Of a stretch of 51,195 nt of DNA, positions 9,364-17,378 are shown piece by piece; the stretch's first letter is position 1, and every line of letters starts with the position of its first letter. Under the pieces are notes generated by a model that had not been told where the DNA came from, ran no database searches, and was given only the letters and a program-made list of their open reading frames with translations. The position numbers were made by a program, and so were the translations under genes. Location: positions 1-51,195 of the forward strand of contig CBFCZO010000016.1 in the NCBI GenBank assembly GCA_965602675.1, in the 5' to 3' direction. This stretch comes from DATKUA01 sp965602675 (GTDB taxonomy: Bacteria; Acidobacteriota; DATKUA01).

Positions 9364-9675
9364 TCAGCTTCCGGTCTTTTCCTGTTCCCTCTTTAATATC
9401 AACAGGTTACTACCGAAGCACTCGCCGATGGCGGCTACCTGCCAACCATCTCTCTCTTTTTCCGATATTGTTTGAGCCATCTTTTCGAACGACTTCCAGG
9501 AAGCGCTGATGATCTCATGCTCGTACTGTCTGCCGTTGTCCACCAGCACCAGGCGCTTGCCGCCGAACGTTGTGCCGAAGGCGGCTACGCTCCACCCGTT
9601 TTCCTCGTGGTCGCGGATGCTGTTCTCGAGGTGCTTTCTGCTGTTCAGTTTCTGTTCGACCATTTTATGTCGCAT
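9364..9675 (-). CDS. Small two-repeat protein, DUF4177-like
   Basis: A 103-residue cytosolic protein made of two similar halves. Residues about 17-46 (IRDHEENGWSVAAFG, then FGGKRLVLV) match residues about 69-97 (ISEKERDGWQVAAIG, then FGSNLLILKR). Each half has an amphipathic helix ending in x-GW, two short beta strands and a basic-hydrophobic end, the pattern of DUF4177-type domains. No catalytic motif is visible. It lies 58 bp downstream of the phzF-like start on the same strand, so it is probably transcribed ahead of phzF. Function unknown; it may bind a ligand or another protein. Confidence 0.7.
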   Translation of the reverse strand: MRHKMVEQKLNSRKHLENSIRDHEENGWSVAAFGTTFGGKRLVLVDNGRQYEHEIISASWKSFEKMAQTISEKERDGWQVAAIGECFGSNLLILKREQEKTGS

Positions 9676-9819
9676 GAGCGGCTCCCGGCTGGCTCAGGTG
9701 GTTAAGGATGATGTTACTATATGTTTCCCTATCGAACATCACATCGCGTCACGCTCCGTGTGAGAGGTGCGGTGCGTGTTGTCACTTGGGGTTGCATCAT
9801 CCAAAATGAGCATCGGGAA

Positions 9820-11388
9820 ATGACTATCGGGAAAACCATGCGGGCAAACAGCATTTTTAACCACGTCCTTGGGCCGGTAATGCGCGGGCCTTCCAGCTCG
9901 CACACAGCAGCTTCGTATCGGATCGCCAGGACCGCAAGCGAGCTTTTCGGGGAGGACATCAAGCGCGCCTCGTTCAAGTTCGATTCCAGCGGTTCATACG
10001 GGCAGGTCTATAACCGGCAGGGGAGCGACCTGGCTATCGCCTGCGGCCTTTTGGGGCTGAGGCTCGAAGACGAGCGATTCTTCAACGCTCTCGAGCTGGC
10101 CGCAGAGCGGGGCCTGGAAATCGGCTTCAGCGTAGGGAAGGTCGATGGCGACGATCATCCCAACGCCGTTGAAATCGAGTTGGAGTCGAAGAGCGGGAAT
10201 GCCAATAAATTCCTGGCCCGTTCCGTCGGCGGCGGCATGTTCGAAATAACGCGCATCGGTGCTTTGTCTGTCCGGATAACCGGCGAAGGTCACGATCTGC
10301 TGGTGGTAATGGAACAAAGCTCCCTGCCTGAAGTCGACGCACTGCTTGGAGAAGAGGGTTGGGAAACCAGCGACTTGAGAAAATCGCCCGTCGAAAAGAT
10401 GGTGACGCTCTTGGCAGGAAACAGGCGCGAGGTCGGAGGCGGATTTGTCGAGAGGTTGAAGGCCGTCCCTGGAGTCCACAAAGCCGCGTGCGCGTCACCG
10501 GTGTTTTTCCCCGTCAGGAACGAACCGTTATTCTCCAGCGCAGTAGAGATGACCGCCCTCGCCGATAAGCGGGAGTGTTCGTTGGGAGAGCTGGCCATCG
10601 ATTACGAGTCGGCCCTGTTGGGCTTGAGTCCGGAAGAAGTGAAAGCTGAAGTGGGGCGCCGCCTTGATATCATGCGCGCCGCGGTCGATAAAGGGCTGTC
10701 CGACGGTGATCTGCCGATGCAATTGCTACAGCCGACGGCGCATCGCATCTTTGAAGCCGAGAAAAATGGCAAGGTTGCTCAAGGGGGAATCCTGACTCGA
10801 GCCGCTGCTCGAGCGATGGCCGCGATGCACGTAAACAGCGCGATGGGTGTGGTTTGCGCAGCGCCCACCGGCGGCTCCGCCGGAGTGATCCCGGGAGTGA
10901 TTGTTACACTCATGGAAGAAAGCGGGCTTGGCCGCGGGGAAGCGATCCGCGCGCTGTTCGCCGCAGGGGCTGTCGGCCTGATTATCCTCAACCGCGGCAC
11001 TTTCGCCGCCGAGGAAGCCGGCTGCCAAGTGGAAATAGGTGCGGCCGGTGCCATGGCTGCGGCCGCCGTGGTGGATGCGGCAGGGGGCAGCGCGGCTCAG
11101 GCGGTTGAAGCCGCTGCGATCTCGCTGCAGAACACGCTGGGGATGCCGTGCGACCTGGTCCAGGGCGCGGTAGAGATTCCCTGCCACACCCGAAACGCCG
11201 TGGCAGCCTCTTCCGCCTTCATTTGCGCTGATCTGATTATGGGCGGTTATCGGAATCCGGTTCCCTTGGACGAAACGATTGACGCTTCGATCGCCGCCGG
11301 CAGGTCACTGCCATCCGAGTTGCGCTGCACGGCACGCGGAGGGCTGGCGACAGCGCCCTCGGCGAGATCGCTTCAACGCAAGAGTTGA
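9820..11388 (+). CDS. sdaA: L-serine dehydratase, iron-sulfur dependent, single chain
   Basis: Converts L-serine to pyruvate and ammonia. The order is beta domain (GPVMRGPSSSHTA near the N-terminus) then alpha domain (GVVCAAPTGGSAGVIPG), as in single-chain enzymes. Three cysteines, Cys402, Cys444 and Cys455 (counted from the ATG at 9820), have the 42- and 11-residue spacing of the [4Fe-4S] ligands in the Legionella enzyme. The C-terminal cysteine that fills the fourth site there is not seen at the end of this protein. Starts at 9820 or 9838 are both possible; an upstream extension to 9721 is not family-like. At about 522 residues it is somewhat longer than usual. It converges with the threonine-synthase-like gene with 5 bp between stops. 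Confidence 0.9.
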   Translation: MTIGKTMRANSIFNHVLGPVMRGPSSSHTAASYRIARTASELFGEDIKRASFKFDSSGSYGQVYNRQGSDLAIACGLLGLRLEDERFFNALELAAERGLEIGFSVGKVDGDDHPNAVEIELESKSGNANKFLARSVGGGMFEITRIGALSVRITGEGHDLLVVMEQSSLPEVDALLGEEGWETSDLRKSPVEKMVTLLAGNRREVGGGFVERLKAVPGVHKAACASPVFFPVRNEPLFSSAVEMTALADKRECSLGELAIDYESALLGLSPEEVKAEVGRRLDIMRAAVDKGLSDGDLPMQLLQPTAHRIFEAEKNGKVAQGGILTRAAARAMAAMHVNSAMGVVCAAPTGGSAGVIPGVIVTLMEESGLGRGEAIRALFAAGAVGLIILNRGTFAAEEAGCQVEIGAAGAMAAAAVVDAAGGSAAQAVEAAAISLQNTLGMPCDLVQGAVEIPCHTRNAVAASSAFICADLIMGGYRNPVPLDETIDASIAAGRSLPSELRCTARGGLATAPSARSLQRKS

Positions 11389-11393
11389 ATAGG

Positions 11394-12584
11394 TCAGTGG
11401 AAGGCTTTCCCCAGATTTTCAATTTCCACGCGAGTAATATCGTATTTCTTCCCGGACAGATGCGATGTTGATTTGATACCCGCGCCGCTTACGAGGCACA
11501 CTACGCAATCGCCGTCGGAGATCTTCCCTCGAGATGCGAGTTTTTGAGCGGCGGCAAGCGGTGCTGCTGCGGCCGGCTGACCGAATATGCCGTCCCGCGC
11601 CATCAATTCCTGGGCCGATTCTATTTCGGCATCGCTTACGGTCAATGCCATCCCGCCGTGCTGCCGCAATTTGCGAAGCACCTGGTTGCCGCTGGGAGGG
11701 AAGGGATTTGCAATAGCCTTGGCAAATGTGTCCGGCTCGCTGATCCGCTCGACCTTCTCCTGATCTTTTTCGAACGCTTTGGCGATGGGGGCACAACCCG
11801 CGGCCTGGACGGCGACGAAACGCGGTAATCTGTCGATAAGTCCCACTTCGAAGAACTCCTCGAAGCCCTTGATGATGCCGCGCAAGTTGCCCCCCGAGCT
11901 CACGGGAACTACTAACAAATCCGGCGCCTTATAGCCCAATTGCTCGCAGATCTCGTAAGCGATGGTTTTCGAGCCCTCAATCCTGAAAGGAACATCGGAG
12001 TTGATGAAGTGAATACCCATTTCGGGGCCGATCTCCAGACTGCGGAAGTAGAGATCTCCGTAATCCCCTTCGACCAGGATCAGCCGGGTGCCGTAAACGG
12101 CGATGGGCACGATCTTCTCTTCCGGCAGGTCGCTGCCCACCAGGATGAACGTCTCGAGGCCGGCATGGGCACCGTGGGCGGCCACTGACGCCGCCATATT
12201 TCCCGTGGATACCGTGCCTATGCGCTCAAAACCGAGGTCCAGCGCGTGCCCAATTCCAGCGACCGTGCCGCGATCCTTGAAAGACCATGTCGGATTCATC
12301 GCCTCATTCTTGAAGTAGAGGTTTCCGATTCCCAGGCCGGCCGCCGCGCCGCGCGATTTGATCAGGGGAGTGCCGCCTTCGCCAAGGCTGATCCAGGCGT
12401 GATCCCGGTCGAACGGAAGGAAATCCCTATAGCGTTCGAGAAGGGTTGGAGCCTCGGAATTGACTGTCGGTTTTGCCAGAGTGAGAAGGACCTCGAGCGG
12501 TTCGCCGCAGGACGTGCAGCGCGGGAAGGTGGAATCGATGTTGAACTCCTGTCCACAGGCATTACAAAGGAGCAAGCCTCGCAT
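11394..12584 (-). CDS. thrC: Threonine synthase-like PLP enzyme with N-terminal zinc ribbon
   Basis: The first 30 residues hold a zinc ribbon (Cys7, Cys10, Cys23, Cys26), followed by a fold-type II PLP domain. Lys103 in SFKDRG is the PLP lysine and SSGGNLRG the phosphate-binding loop. It resembles the archaeal/Aquifex branch of threonine synthase, which makes threonine from O-phosphohomoserine. I prefer the ATG at 12584 because AGGAGG directly abuts the ATG at 12593 (no spacing) but lies nine bases before 12584. With the upstream start it would overlap the hydroxyproline dehydratase stop by 4 nt, so the two genes form one operon. Given that neighbour and the facing serine dehydratase, a catabolic threonine/serine lyase role is an alternative. 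Confidence 0.82.
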   Translation of the reverse strand: MRGLLLCNACGQEFNIDSTFPRCTSCGEPLEVLLTLAKPTVNSEAPTLLERYRDFLPFDRDHAWISLGEGGTPLIKSRGAAAGLGIGNLYFKNEAMNPTWSFKDRGTVAGIGHALDLGFERIGTVSTGNMAASVAAHGAHAGLETFILVGSDLPEEKIVPIAVYGTRLILVEGDYGDLYFRSLEIGPEMGIHFINSDVPFRIEGSKTIAYEICEQLGYKAPDLLVVPVSSGGNLRGIIKGFEEFFEVGLIDRLPRFVAVQAAGCAPIAKAFEKDQEKVERISEPDTFAKAIANPFPPSGNQVLRKLRQHGGMALTVSDAEIESAQELMARDGIFGQPAAAAPLAAAQKLASRGKISDGDCVVCLVSGAGIKSTSHLSGKKYDITRVEIENLGKAFH

Positions 12585-12589
12585 CTGCG

Positions 12590-13618
12590 TCATCCTCCTG
12601 TGATCCGAAAGCCTTCGGGCAGCGGGTCGCCGGGCTCGAGGACGAACTGGTTAAAGCCCATGATGTGGGCTTCGCCGCCGACTTCAGTAATCACGGCTTT
12701 GAGCTCTCCGACTTTTACGAAGCCCTTTATTCTGCCCTGGAAGACGGTGTCGATCACACTGCGGTTTATCAGCTGTTCGCCTTCCTTGATTTGTCCTCTT
12801 GCATATAGTTGCGCCAGGCGCCCGGAGGTGCCGGTGCCGGTGGGGGAGCGGTCGATCTGGGCGTCGGCGAAGATGCAGACGTTTTTCGTTTCGATGCCTT
12901 CTGAGGTTCTTTTCGCGGCCTCGCAGATTATTGTGCCGTAAATGCCGCGCAAGCCGGGTTCCAGCGGATGGGAGATCTCCATCCTGTCCATCACCCTATG
13001 CTTGAGTTCCTCGCCGAGCGCGACAAGCCTGTCGATCTGCGCCGGTACTACCTCGACTCCCAGCTTTTCCGCGTCGACGTAAACATAGAAAGCGCCGCCG
13101 AAGGCGATGTCTACCTCCACATCCCCTGTGCCTTCCACAGGAACATTGATATCGCGAGCGAAGACGAAGGAAGGAACGTTCTCGAAGCAGACGTCGGTCA
13201 CGCGGCCTTCCTCGATAGTCGCTCTGGATGTTATGCGGCCGGCCGGTGCGTCGATACGTACAATTCTCTCCTCGGCGCCTTCGTCGACCTCGACCATACC
13301 CGTCTCGACCGCCACTTTGGTTACGGCGATGATGCCGTGCCCGCACATCGTCGAGTAGCCCTCGTTGTGCATGAAGATGACGCCGAAATCGCCGTCGTCG
13401 GTCACCGGAGGCGTCACTATGCAGCCGTACATGCCGCTGTGGCCGCGTGGTTCGAGCATCAACAGCTTTCTGATGTGATCGTAGCGCTCCTTCATCACGC
13501 GACGCTTCTCGAGGATCGTCTCGCCGGGTATCGGCGGCAATCCCGACGTTATTATTCGCAACGGCTCTCCCGCCGTGTGGGCGTCGATAGTGTGAATAAC
13601 TCTACTGAATTCCAGCAT
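12590..13618 (-). CDS. Trans-3-hydroxy-L-proline dehydratase-like (proline racemase family)
   Basis: A 342-residue member of the proline racemase family (IDAHTAGEPLR near the N-terminus). The first catalytic residue is Cys92 in MCGHG. The second, Cys in proline racemase and 4-hydroxyproline epimerase, is Thr260 in DRSPTGTGT. The Cys/Thr pair is the known mark of trans-3-hydroxy-L-proline dehydratase, which yields delta-1-pyrroline-2-carboxylate. The ATG at 13618 has GGGGG nine bases upstream; a longer in-frame start at 13813 would add sequence unlike the family and overlap the divergent peptidase gene. Trans-3-hydroxyproline comes mainly from collagen, which fits the surrounding secreted peptidases. 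It is followed by the threonine-synthase-like gene. Confidence 0.88.
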   Translation of the reverse strand: MLEFSRVIHTIDAHTAGEPLRIITSGLPPIPGETILEKRRVMKERYDHIRKLLMLEPRGHSGMYGCIVTPPVTDDGDFGVIFMHNEGYSTMCGHGIIAVTKVAVETGMVEVDEGAEERIVRIDAPAGRITSRATIEEGRVTDVCFENVPSFVFARDINVPVEGTGDVEVDIAFGGAFYVYVDAEKLGVEVVPAQIDRLVALGEELKHRVMDRMEISHPLEPGLRGIYGTIICEAAKRTSEGIETKNVCIFADAQIDRSPTGTGTSGRLAQLYARGQIKEGEQLINRSVIDTVFQGRIKGFVKVGELKAVITEVGGEAHIMGFNQFVLEPGDPLPEGFRITGG

Positions 13619-13703
13619 CTCGATCCCCCTAGTTTCTCTAGAATCCGGCCCCTGGATGCAATATACTACTGATCCCTCCAAGGAAACCAGACAGGAGAAA
13701 ATC

Positions 13704-15956
13704 ATGAGGCGCCATATTATCGCAGCAATTCTAATCTCGTGTTGGCTGATAACTTTTGCTCCGGCGGTCGGGCAGGACGATCCGTCTCTGCTCACGCTGG
13801 AACGAATAATCAACGGAAAAGAGTTCGGTGCGCAGCGTTACGGAGCCGTACGCTGGCTGGCCGACGGCTCGGGCTACACCAAGCTGGAGAAATCGGAGGA
13901 GACGGTGGGAGGCCGTGACATCGTCAAATACGATCCCGCTACCGGGGCCAGGGAAGTTCTGGTCACCGCTGCCGCTTTGATACCGGAGGGCGGTGAAACG
14001 CCGTTTATGATTGCCGACTACGCCTGGTCGGCCGACACCGGCAAGCTGCTGATCTTCACCAACACAAAGAGAGTATGGCGCCGCAACACGCGCGGGGACT
14101 ACTGGGTTCTCGACCTGCAAAGCGGGGATCTGAAGAAGCTGGGCGGCGACTTCGAGGAATCGACCCTGATGTTCGCCAAGTTCTCACCTGACGGCGGTCG
14201 CGTCGGTTACGTTCAAAAGCATAATATCTACGTCGAGGACATCGCTAGCGGTTCGATACTGCAGCTCACCAGCGACGGCTCGTCGATAATCATCAACGGC
14301 ACATTCGACTGGGTTTACGAGGAAGAGTTGGGCCTACGCGACGGCTTCCGCTGGAGTCCCGATGGTAAAAGCATCGCCTACTGGCAGCTCGACGCTTCCG
14401 GCATCGGCAACTTCTTCATGATCAACAACACCGATTCGCTCTATCCCAAGCTGATCCCCGTGCAGTACCCGAAAGCGGGAACGACCAACTCCTCCGGCCG
14501 CGTGGGGGTGATCGACGCCGGGGGCGGGGAGACCCGCTGGTTCGAGTTTTCCGGTGATCCGCGCATGCACTATATCGCCAGGATGGAGTGGGCCGACAGC
14601 TCGGAAGAGCTGATAATTCAGCGCCTGAACCGTCTGCAGAACACCAACAGCGTCTTCCTCGGCAAAGCAGAAACCGGCGAATTTAAAGAAGTTTTCGTCG
14701 ACAGAGATGAAGCCTGGGTGGAAGTCTGCGACGACCTGGTCTGGCTGGACGGCGGATCGGCCTTCACCTGGGTGAGCGAGCGCGACGGCTGGCGCCATGT
14801 TTATCTCGTCTCGCGCTCCGGCGACGAAGTGAAGCTGATTACACCGGGAGATTACGATGTGATCTCGATCGAGGCGATCGATTCCGAAGGCGGCTGGCTC
14901 TATTTCATTGCCTCGCCCGATAATCCGGCTCAGCGTTATCTCTACCGCATTCCCCTGGGCGGCGGCGAGCCCGAACGCCTGACGCCCGATGATTTCGAAG
15001 GCTCCAACGCTTATAACATCTCCGAGGATGCCGCCTGGGCCTTCCACAGCCATTCGAGGATGGACACGCCTCTGACGACAAGCCTGATCAGCCTGCCGAA
15101 TCACGAACTTGTGAGGTCGATGGTCGACAATGCCGGACTTCGAGCAACACTGGATGCGCTCAAGCGGTCGCCGGTTGAGTTTCTGAAGATCGATATCGGC
15201 GACGGGATAAAGCTGGATGCCTGGTGCATCAAGCCGCCCGACTTCGATCCCGGCAAGCGCTATCCGCTGTTCTTCTACGTCTACGGCGAGCCGGCGGGCC
15301 AGACCGTGCTCGACCGCTGGTCCGGTAGGAATTACCTCTGGCACCTGATGCTGGCGCAGCGCGGCTACGTGGTGATGAGCGTCGACAACCGCGGCACCCC
15401 CGCTCCCAGGGGCCGTGAGTGGCGCAAGTGCATTTACGGGCAGGTGGGTATTCTCGCCTCAATAGACCAGGCAGCGGCGACCAGGGCGTTGATGAAGCGG
15501 TTCGACTGGATCGATCCCGAGCGGATCGGCATCTGGGGCTGGAGCGGCGGTGGGTCGATGACCCTCAACATGATGTTTCGCTATCCCGAGATCTACAAGA
15601 CCGGCATGTCGGTAGCCCCCGTCGCCGATCAGCGTTACTACGACACCATCTACCAGGAGCGCTACATGGGCCTGCCCGAGGGCAATCCGGACGGATTCCG
15701 CGACGGCTCGCCGATCACATGGGCGCACAAACTGGAGGGGAACCTGCTGATCGTCCACGGCACCGGCGACGACAACGTCCACTACCAGAACCTCGAGGCG
15801 CTGGTGAATGAGCTGATCCGCCACAACAAGCAATTCACAATGATGGCATATCCCAACCGCTCGCACGGTATCTACGAGGGCGAGAACACCACCCTGCATC
15901 TCTACGGCGTGTTGACGAGGTATCTTACCGAACACCTGGAGCCCGGTCCCAGGTAA
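13704..15956 (+). CDS. Secreted dipeptidyl peptidase IV-like S9B serine peptidase
   Basis: From the ATG at 13704 (ACAGGAG upstream) the protein is 750 residues with a signal peptide (RRHIIAAILISCWLITFAPAVGQ). The beta-propeller contains DWVYEEE with Glu206 and Glu207, matching the N-terminus-binding double Glu of DPP IV. The hydrolase domain has Ser614 in GWSGGG, Asp689/Asp690 in GTGDDNVHY and His721 in RSHGIYEG. It is expected to release Xaa-Pro (or Xaa-Ala) dipeptides from peptide N-termini in the periplasm or outside. It is divergent from the hydroxyproline dehydratase gene, with 85 bp between their starts, so a shared control region is likely. Confidence 0.94.
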   Translation: MRRHIIAAILISCWLITFAPAVGQDDPSLLTLERIINGKEFGAQRYGAVRWLADGSGYTKLEKSEETVGGRDIVKYDPATGAREVLVTAAALIPEGGETPFMIADYAWSADTGKLLIFTNTKRVWRRNTRGDYWVLDLQSGDLKKLGGDFEESTLMFAKFSPDGGRVGYVQKHNIYVEDIASGSILQLTSDGSSIIINGTFDWVYEEELGLRDGFRWSPDGKSIAYWQLDASGIGNFFMINNTDSLYPKLIPVQYPKAGTTNSSGRVGVIDAGGGETRWFEFSGDPRMHYIARMEWADSSEELIIQRLNRLQNTNSVFLGKAETGEFKEVFVDRDEAWVEVCDDLVWLDGGSAFTWVSERDGWRHVYLVSRSGDEVKLITPGDYDVISIEAIDSEGGWLYFIASPDNPAQRYLYRIPLGGGEPERLTPDDFEGSNAYNISEDAAWAFHSHSRMDTPLTTSLISLPNHELVRSMVDNAGLRATLDALKRSPVEFLKIDIGDGIKLDAWCIKPPDFDPGKRYPLFFYVYGEPAGQTVLDRWSGRNYLWHLMLAQRGYVVMSVDNRGTPAPRGREWRKCIYGQVGILASIDQAAATRALMKRFDWIDPERIGIWGWSGGGSMTLNMMFRYPEIYKTGMSVAPVADQRYYDTIYQERYMGLPEGNPDGFRDGSPITWAHKLEGNLLIVHGTGDDNVHYQNLEALVNELIRHNKQFTMMAYPNRSHGIYEGENTTLHLYGVLTRYLTEHLEPGPR

Positions 15957-16425
15957 GCTGCACTGGGGCCTATTGGCCGACTAGTTCCTCGATCTTCTAG
16001 AGTAATCGGCACTCCATTTTCCTGGTTCTCTATAAACCTTTTGATAAGCAAACCTGGGCATTGAGCTGCCCCTCCCGGTCATTACCTCACAGGTACTCGG
16101 GGATAGCCTCGTCCCATACTCATCCGTTTCTTTAAGTCTCGTTAAGTTGATGAAAAGTCTGTGCCAAGCGCAGGCGTGCAGGATGCCCCGGTTTTACTGA
16201 GAGAAAATAATATTCAGAAGCGTTCACACTTTTGGATTTTGGGCCCTTTAGTAATAGTAGGGGCCGGCCGGGCGCCGGCGCTGCGCTCAATCGGAAATAC
16301 CGGGAATTGAGCGATGCTGTTTGACAATCTGTTGTTCACAAAATCAAGCCTGAGGAGCCTGTGCGCTAAAAGAACGTGAACAGATTATTTATTCGAAGAC
16401 GCAGAGAGAACTAACCGGGGAAGAA
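15957..16425. other. 469-bp non-coding gap
   Basis: No credible ORF, tRNA or intrinsic terminator was seen. A GC-rich palindromic patch (GGGGCCGGCCGGGCGCCGG) lies at about 16260-16280. The last 100 bp are AT-richer and probably hold the promoter of the response regulator, but no clear -35/-10 pair stands out. Confidence 0.6.
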
Positions 16426-17079
16426 ATGAGTATCAGAATAGTATTGGCTGACGACCATATAATCCTGCGTGAGGGATTGTGTGCGTTACTCGAGAGTCAT
16501 GAAGAACTGACTGTGGTGGGGGAGACCGACAACGGCAGGGAGCTTCTACGATTAGTGAGTGACGCCAGGCCGGATGTGGCGATCATCGATGTCGCGCTTC
16601 CCGAGCTGAATGGTATTGAAGCTACAAGAAAAATCTCGGCCAACTATCCCGATGTCAAAGTCCTTGGCCTTTCGATACTTAATCAGCACACGTATGTATC
16701 GGAGATGCTTTGCGCCGGGGCGGCCGGCTACCTGTCCATGTCCTCTGATTTCTCCGAACTGGTCAGAGCGATTGAAACAGTCGTTAGAGACAAAGTCTAC
16801 ATCTTTCCCACCGTGGCAGGCGGCCTGATCAAAGATTATGTGCAGCGCTATGCCGACGAGAGTACGACTGGCATGTCGAGGCTCACACCGAGAGAGCGTG
16901 AGGTGCTACAACTGCTCGCCGAGGGAAAGAACGCAAAGCAAATAGCCACGCTTCTGCGCGTAAGTCATAAAACGGTCGAAGCGCACCGTCTGCAGATCAA
17001 GAAAAAACTCGGGCTCGAAAGTCTTGCAGAGCTGACTAAATTCGCTATCAGGGAGGGGCTTACCACCCTTGAACCCTGA
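16426..17079 (+). CDS. NarL/FixJ-type response regulator, orphan
   Basis: A 217-residue two-domain regulator. The receiver domain has the acidic pair Asp9/Asp10, phosphoacceptor Asp55 (AIIDV) and Ser84. The conserved lysine normally found in GAAGYLLK is replaced: the segment reads AGYLSMSS with Met106 at that place. The output domain is a LuxR-type HTH (LTPREREVLQLLAEGKNAKQ, then VSHKTVEAHRLQIKKKLG). No histidine kinase is adjacent. The changed lysine could alter phosphorylation-dependent switching. The next gene is a chemoreceptor 300 bp downstream; a functional link is only a guess. Confidence 0.92.
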   Translation: MSIRIVLADDHIILREGLCALLESHEELTVVGETDNGRELLRLVSDARPDVAIIDVALPELNGIEATRKISANYPDVKVLGLSILNQHTYVSEMLCAGAAGYLSMSSDFSELVRAIETVVRDKVYIFPTVAGGLIKDYVQRYADESTTGMSRLTPREREVLQLLAEGKNAKQIATLLRVSHKTVEAHRLQIKKKLGLESLAELTKFAIREGLTTLEP

Positions 17080-17378
17080 GGCTTCAAAGGAGTGCATGGG
17101 GGCATGCTGAAGGCCGATAAATAAGCCTGTTCCGGAAGCTAGACTGCTGAAGAAGCTCACTTGTTCAGGTTATAACTTGTTGATTTTGTTGGTGAAATGG
17201 GGTATTATGAATGCCGTAAAAGCACACCATTGATCTTGCCGATAAAAAAATAATATATCGTTAATTTTGGCTGGAAAGTGAAATGAATAAGGTTCTTTGG
17301 GGGCCTGATGTGTACACAGGCGCAAAAGGGGAAATCATCATTTCGAGTTTTGACGTAGGGTGATTTAGGAGGATGAAA

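Noticed and set aside
14334..15344. 336-codon minus-strand frame opposite the DPP-IV-like gene
   Set aside because: Shadow frame in GC-rich coding DNA; the opposite strand has a full catalytic triad and propeller motifs.
16260..16280. GC-rich palindrome as a terminator for the DPP-IV-like gene
   Set aside because: It lies about 300 bp past the stop codon and has no T tract.
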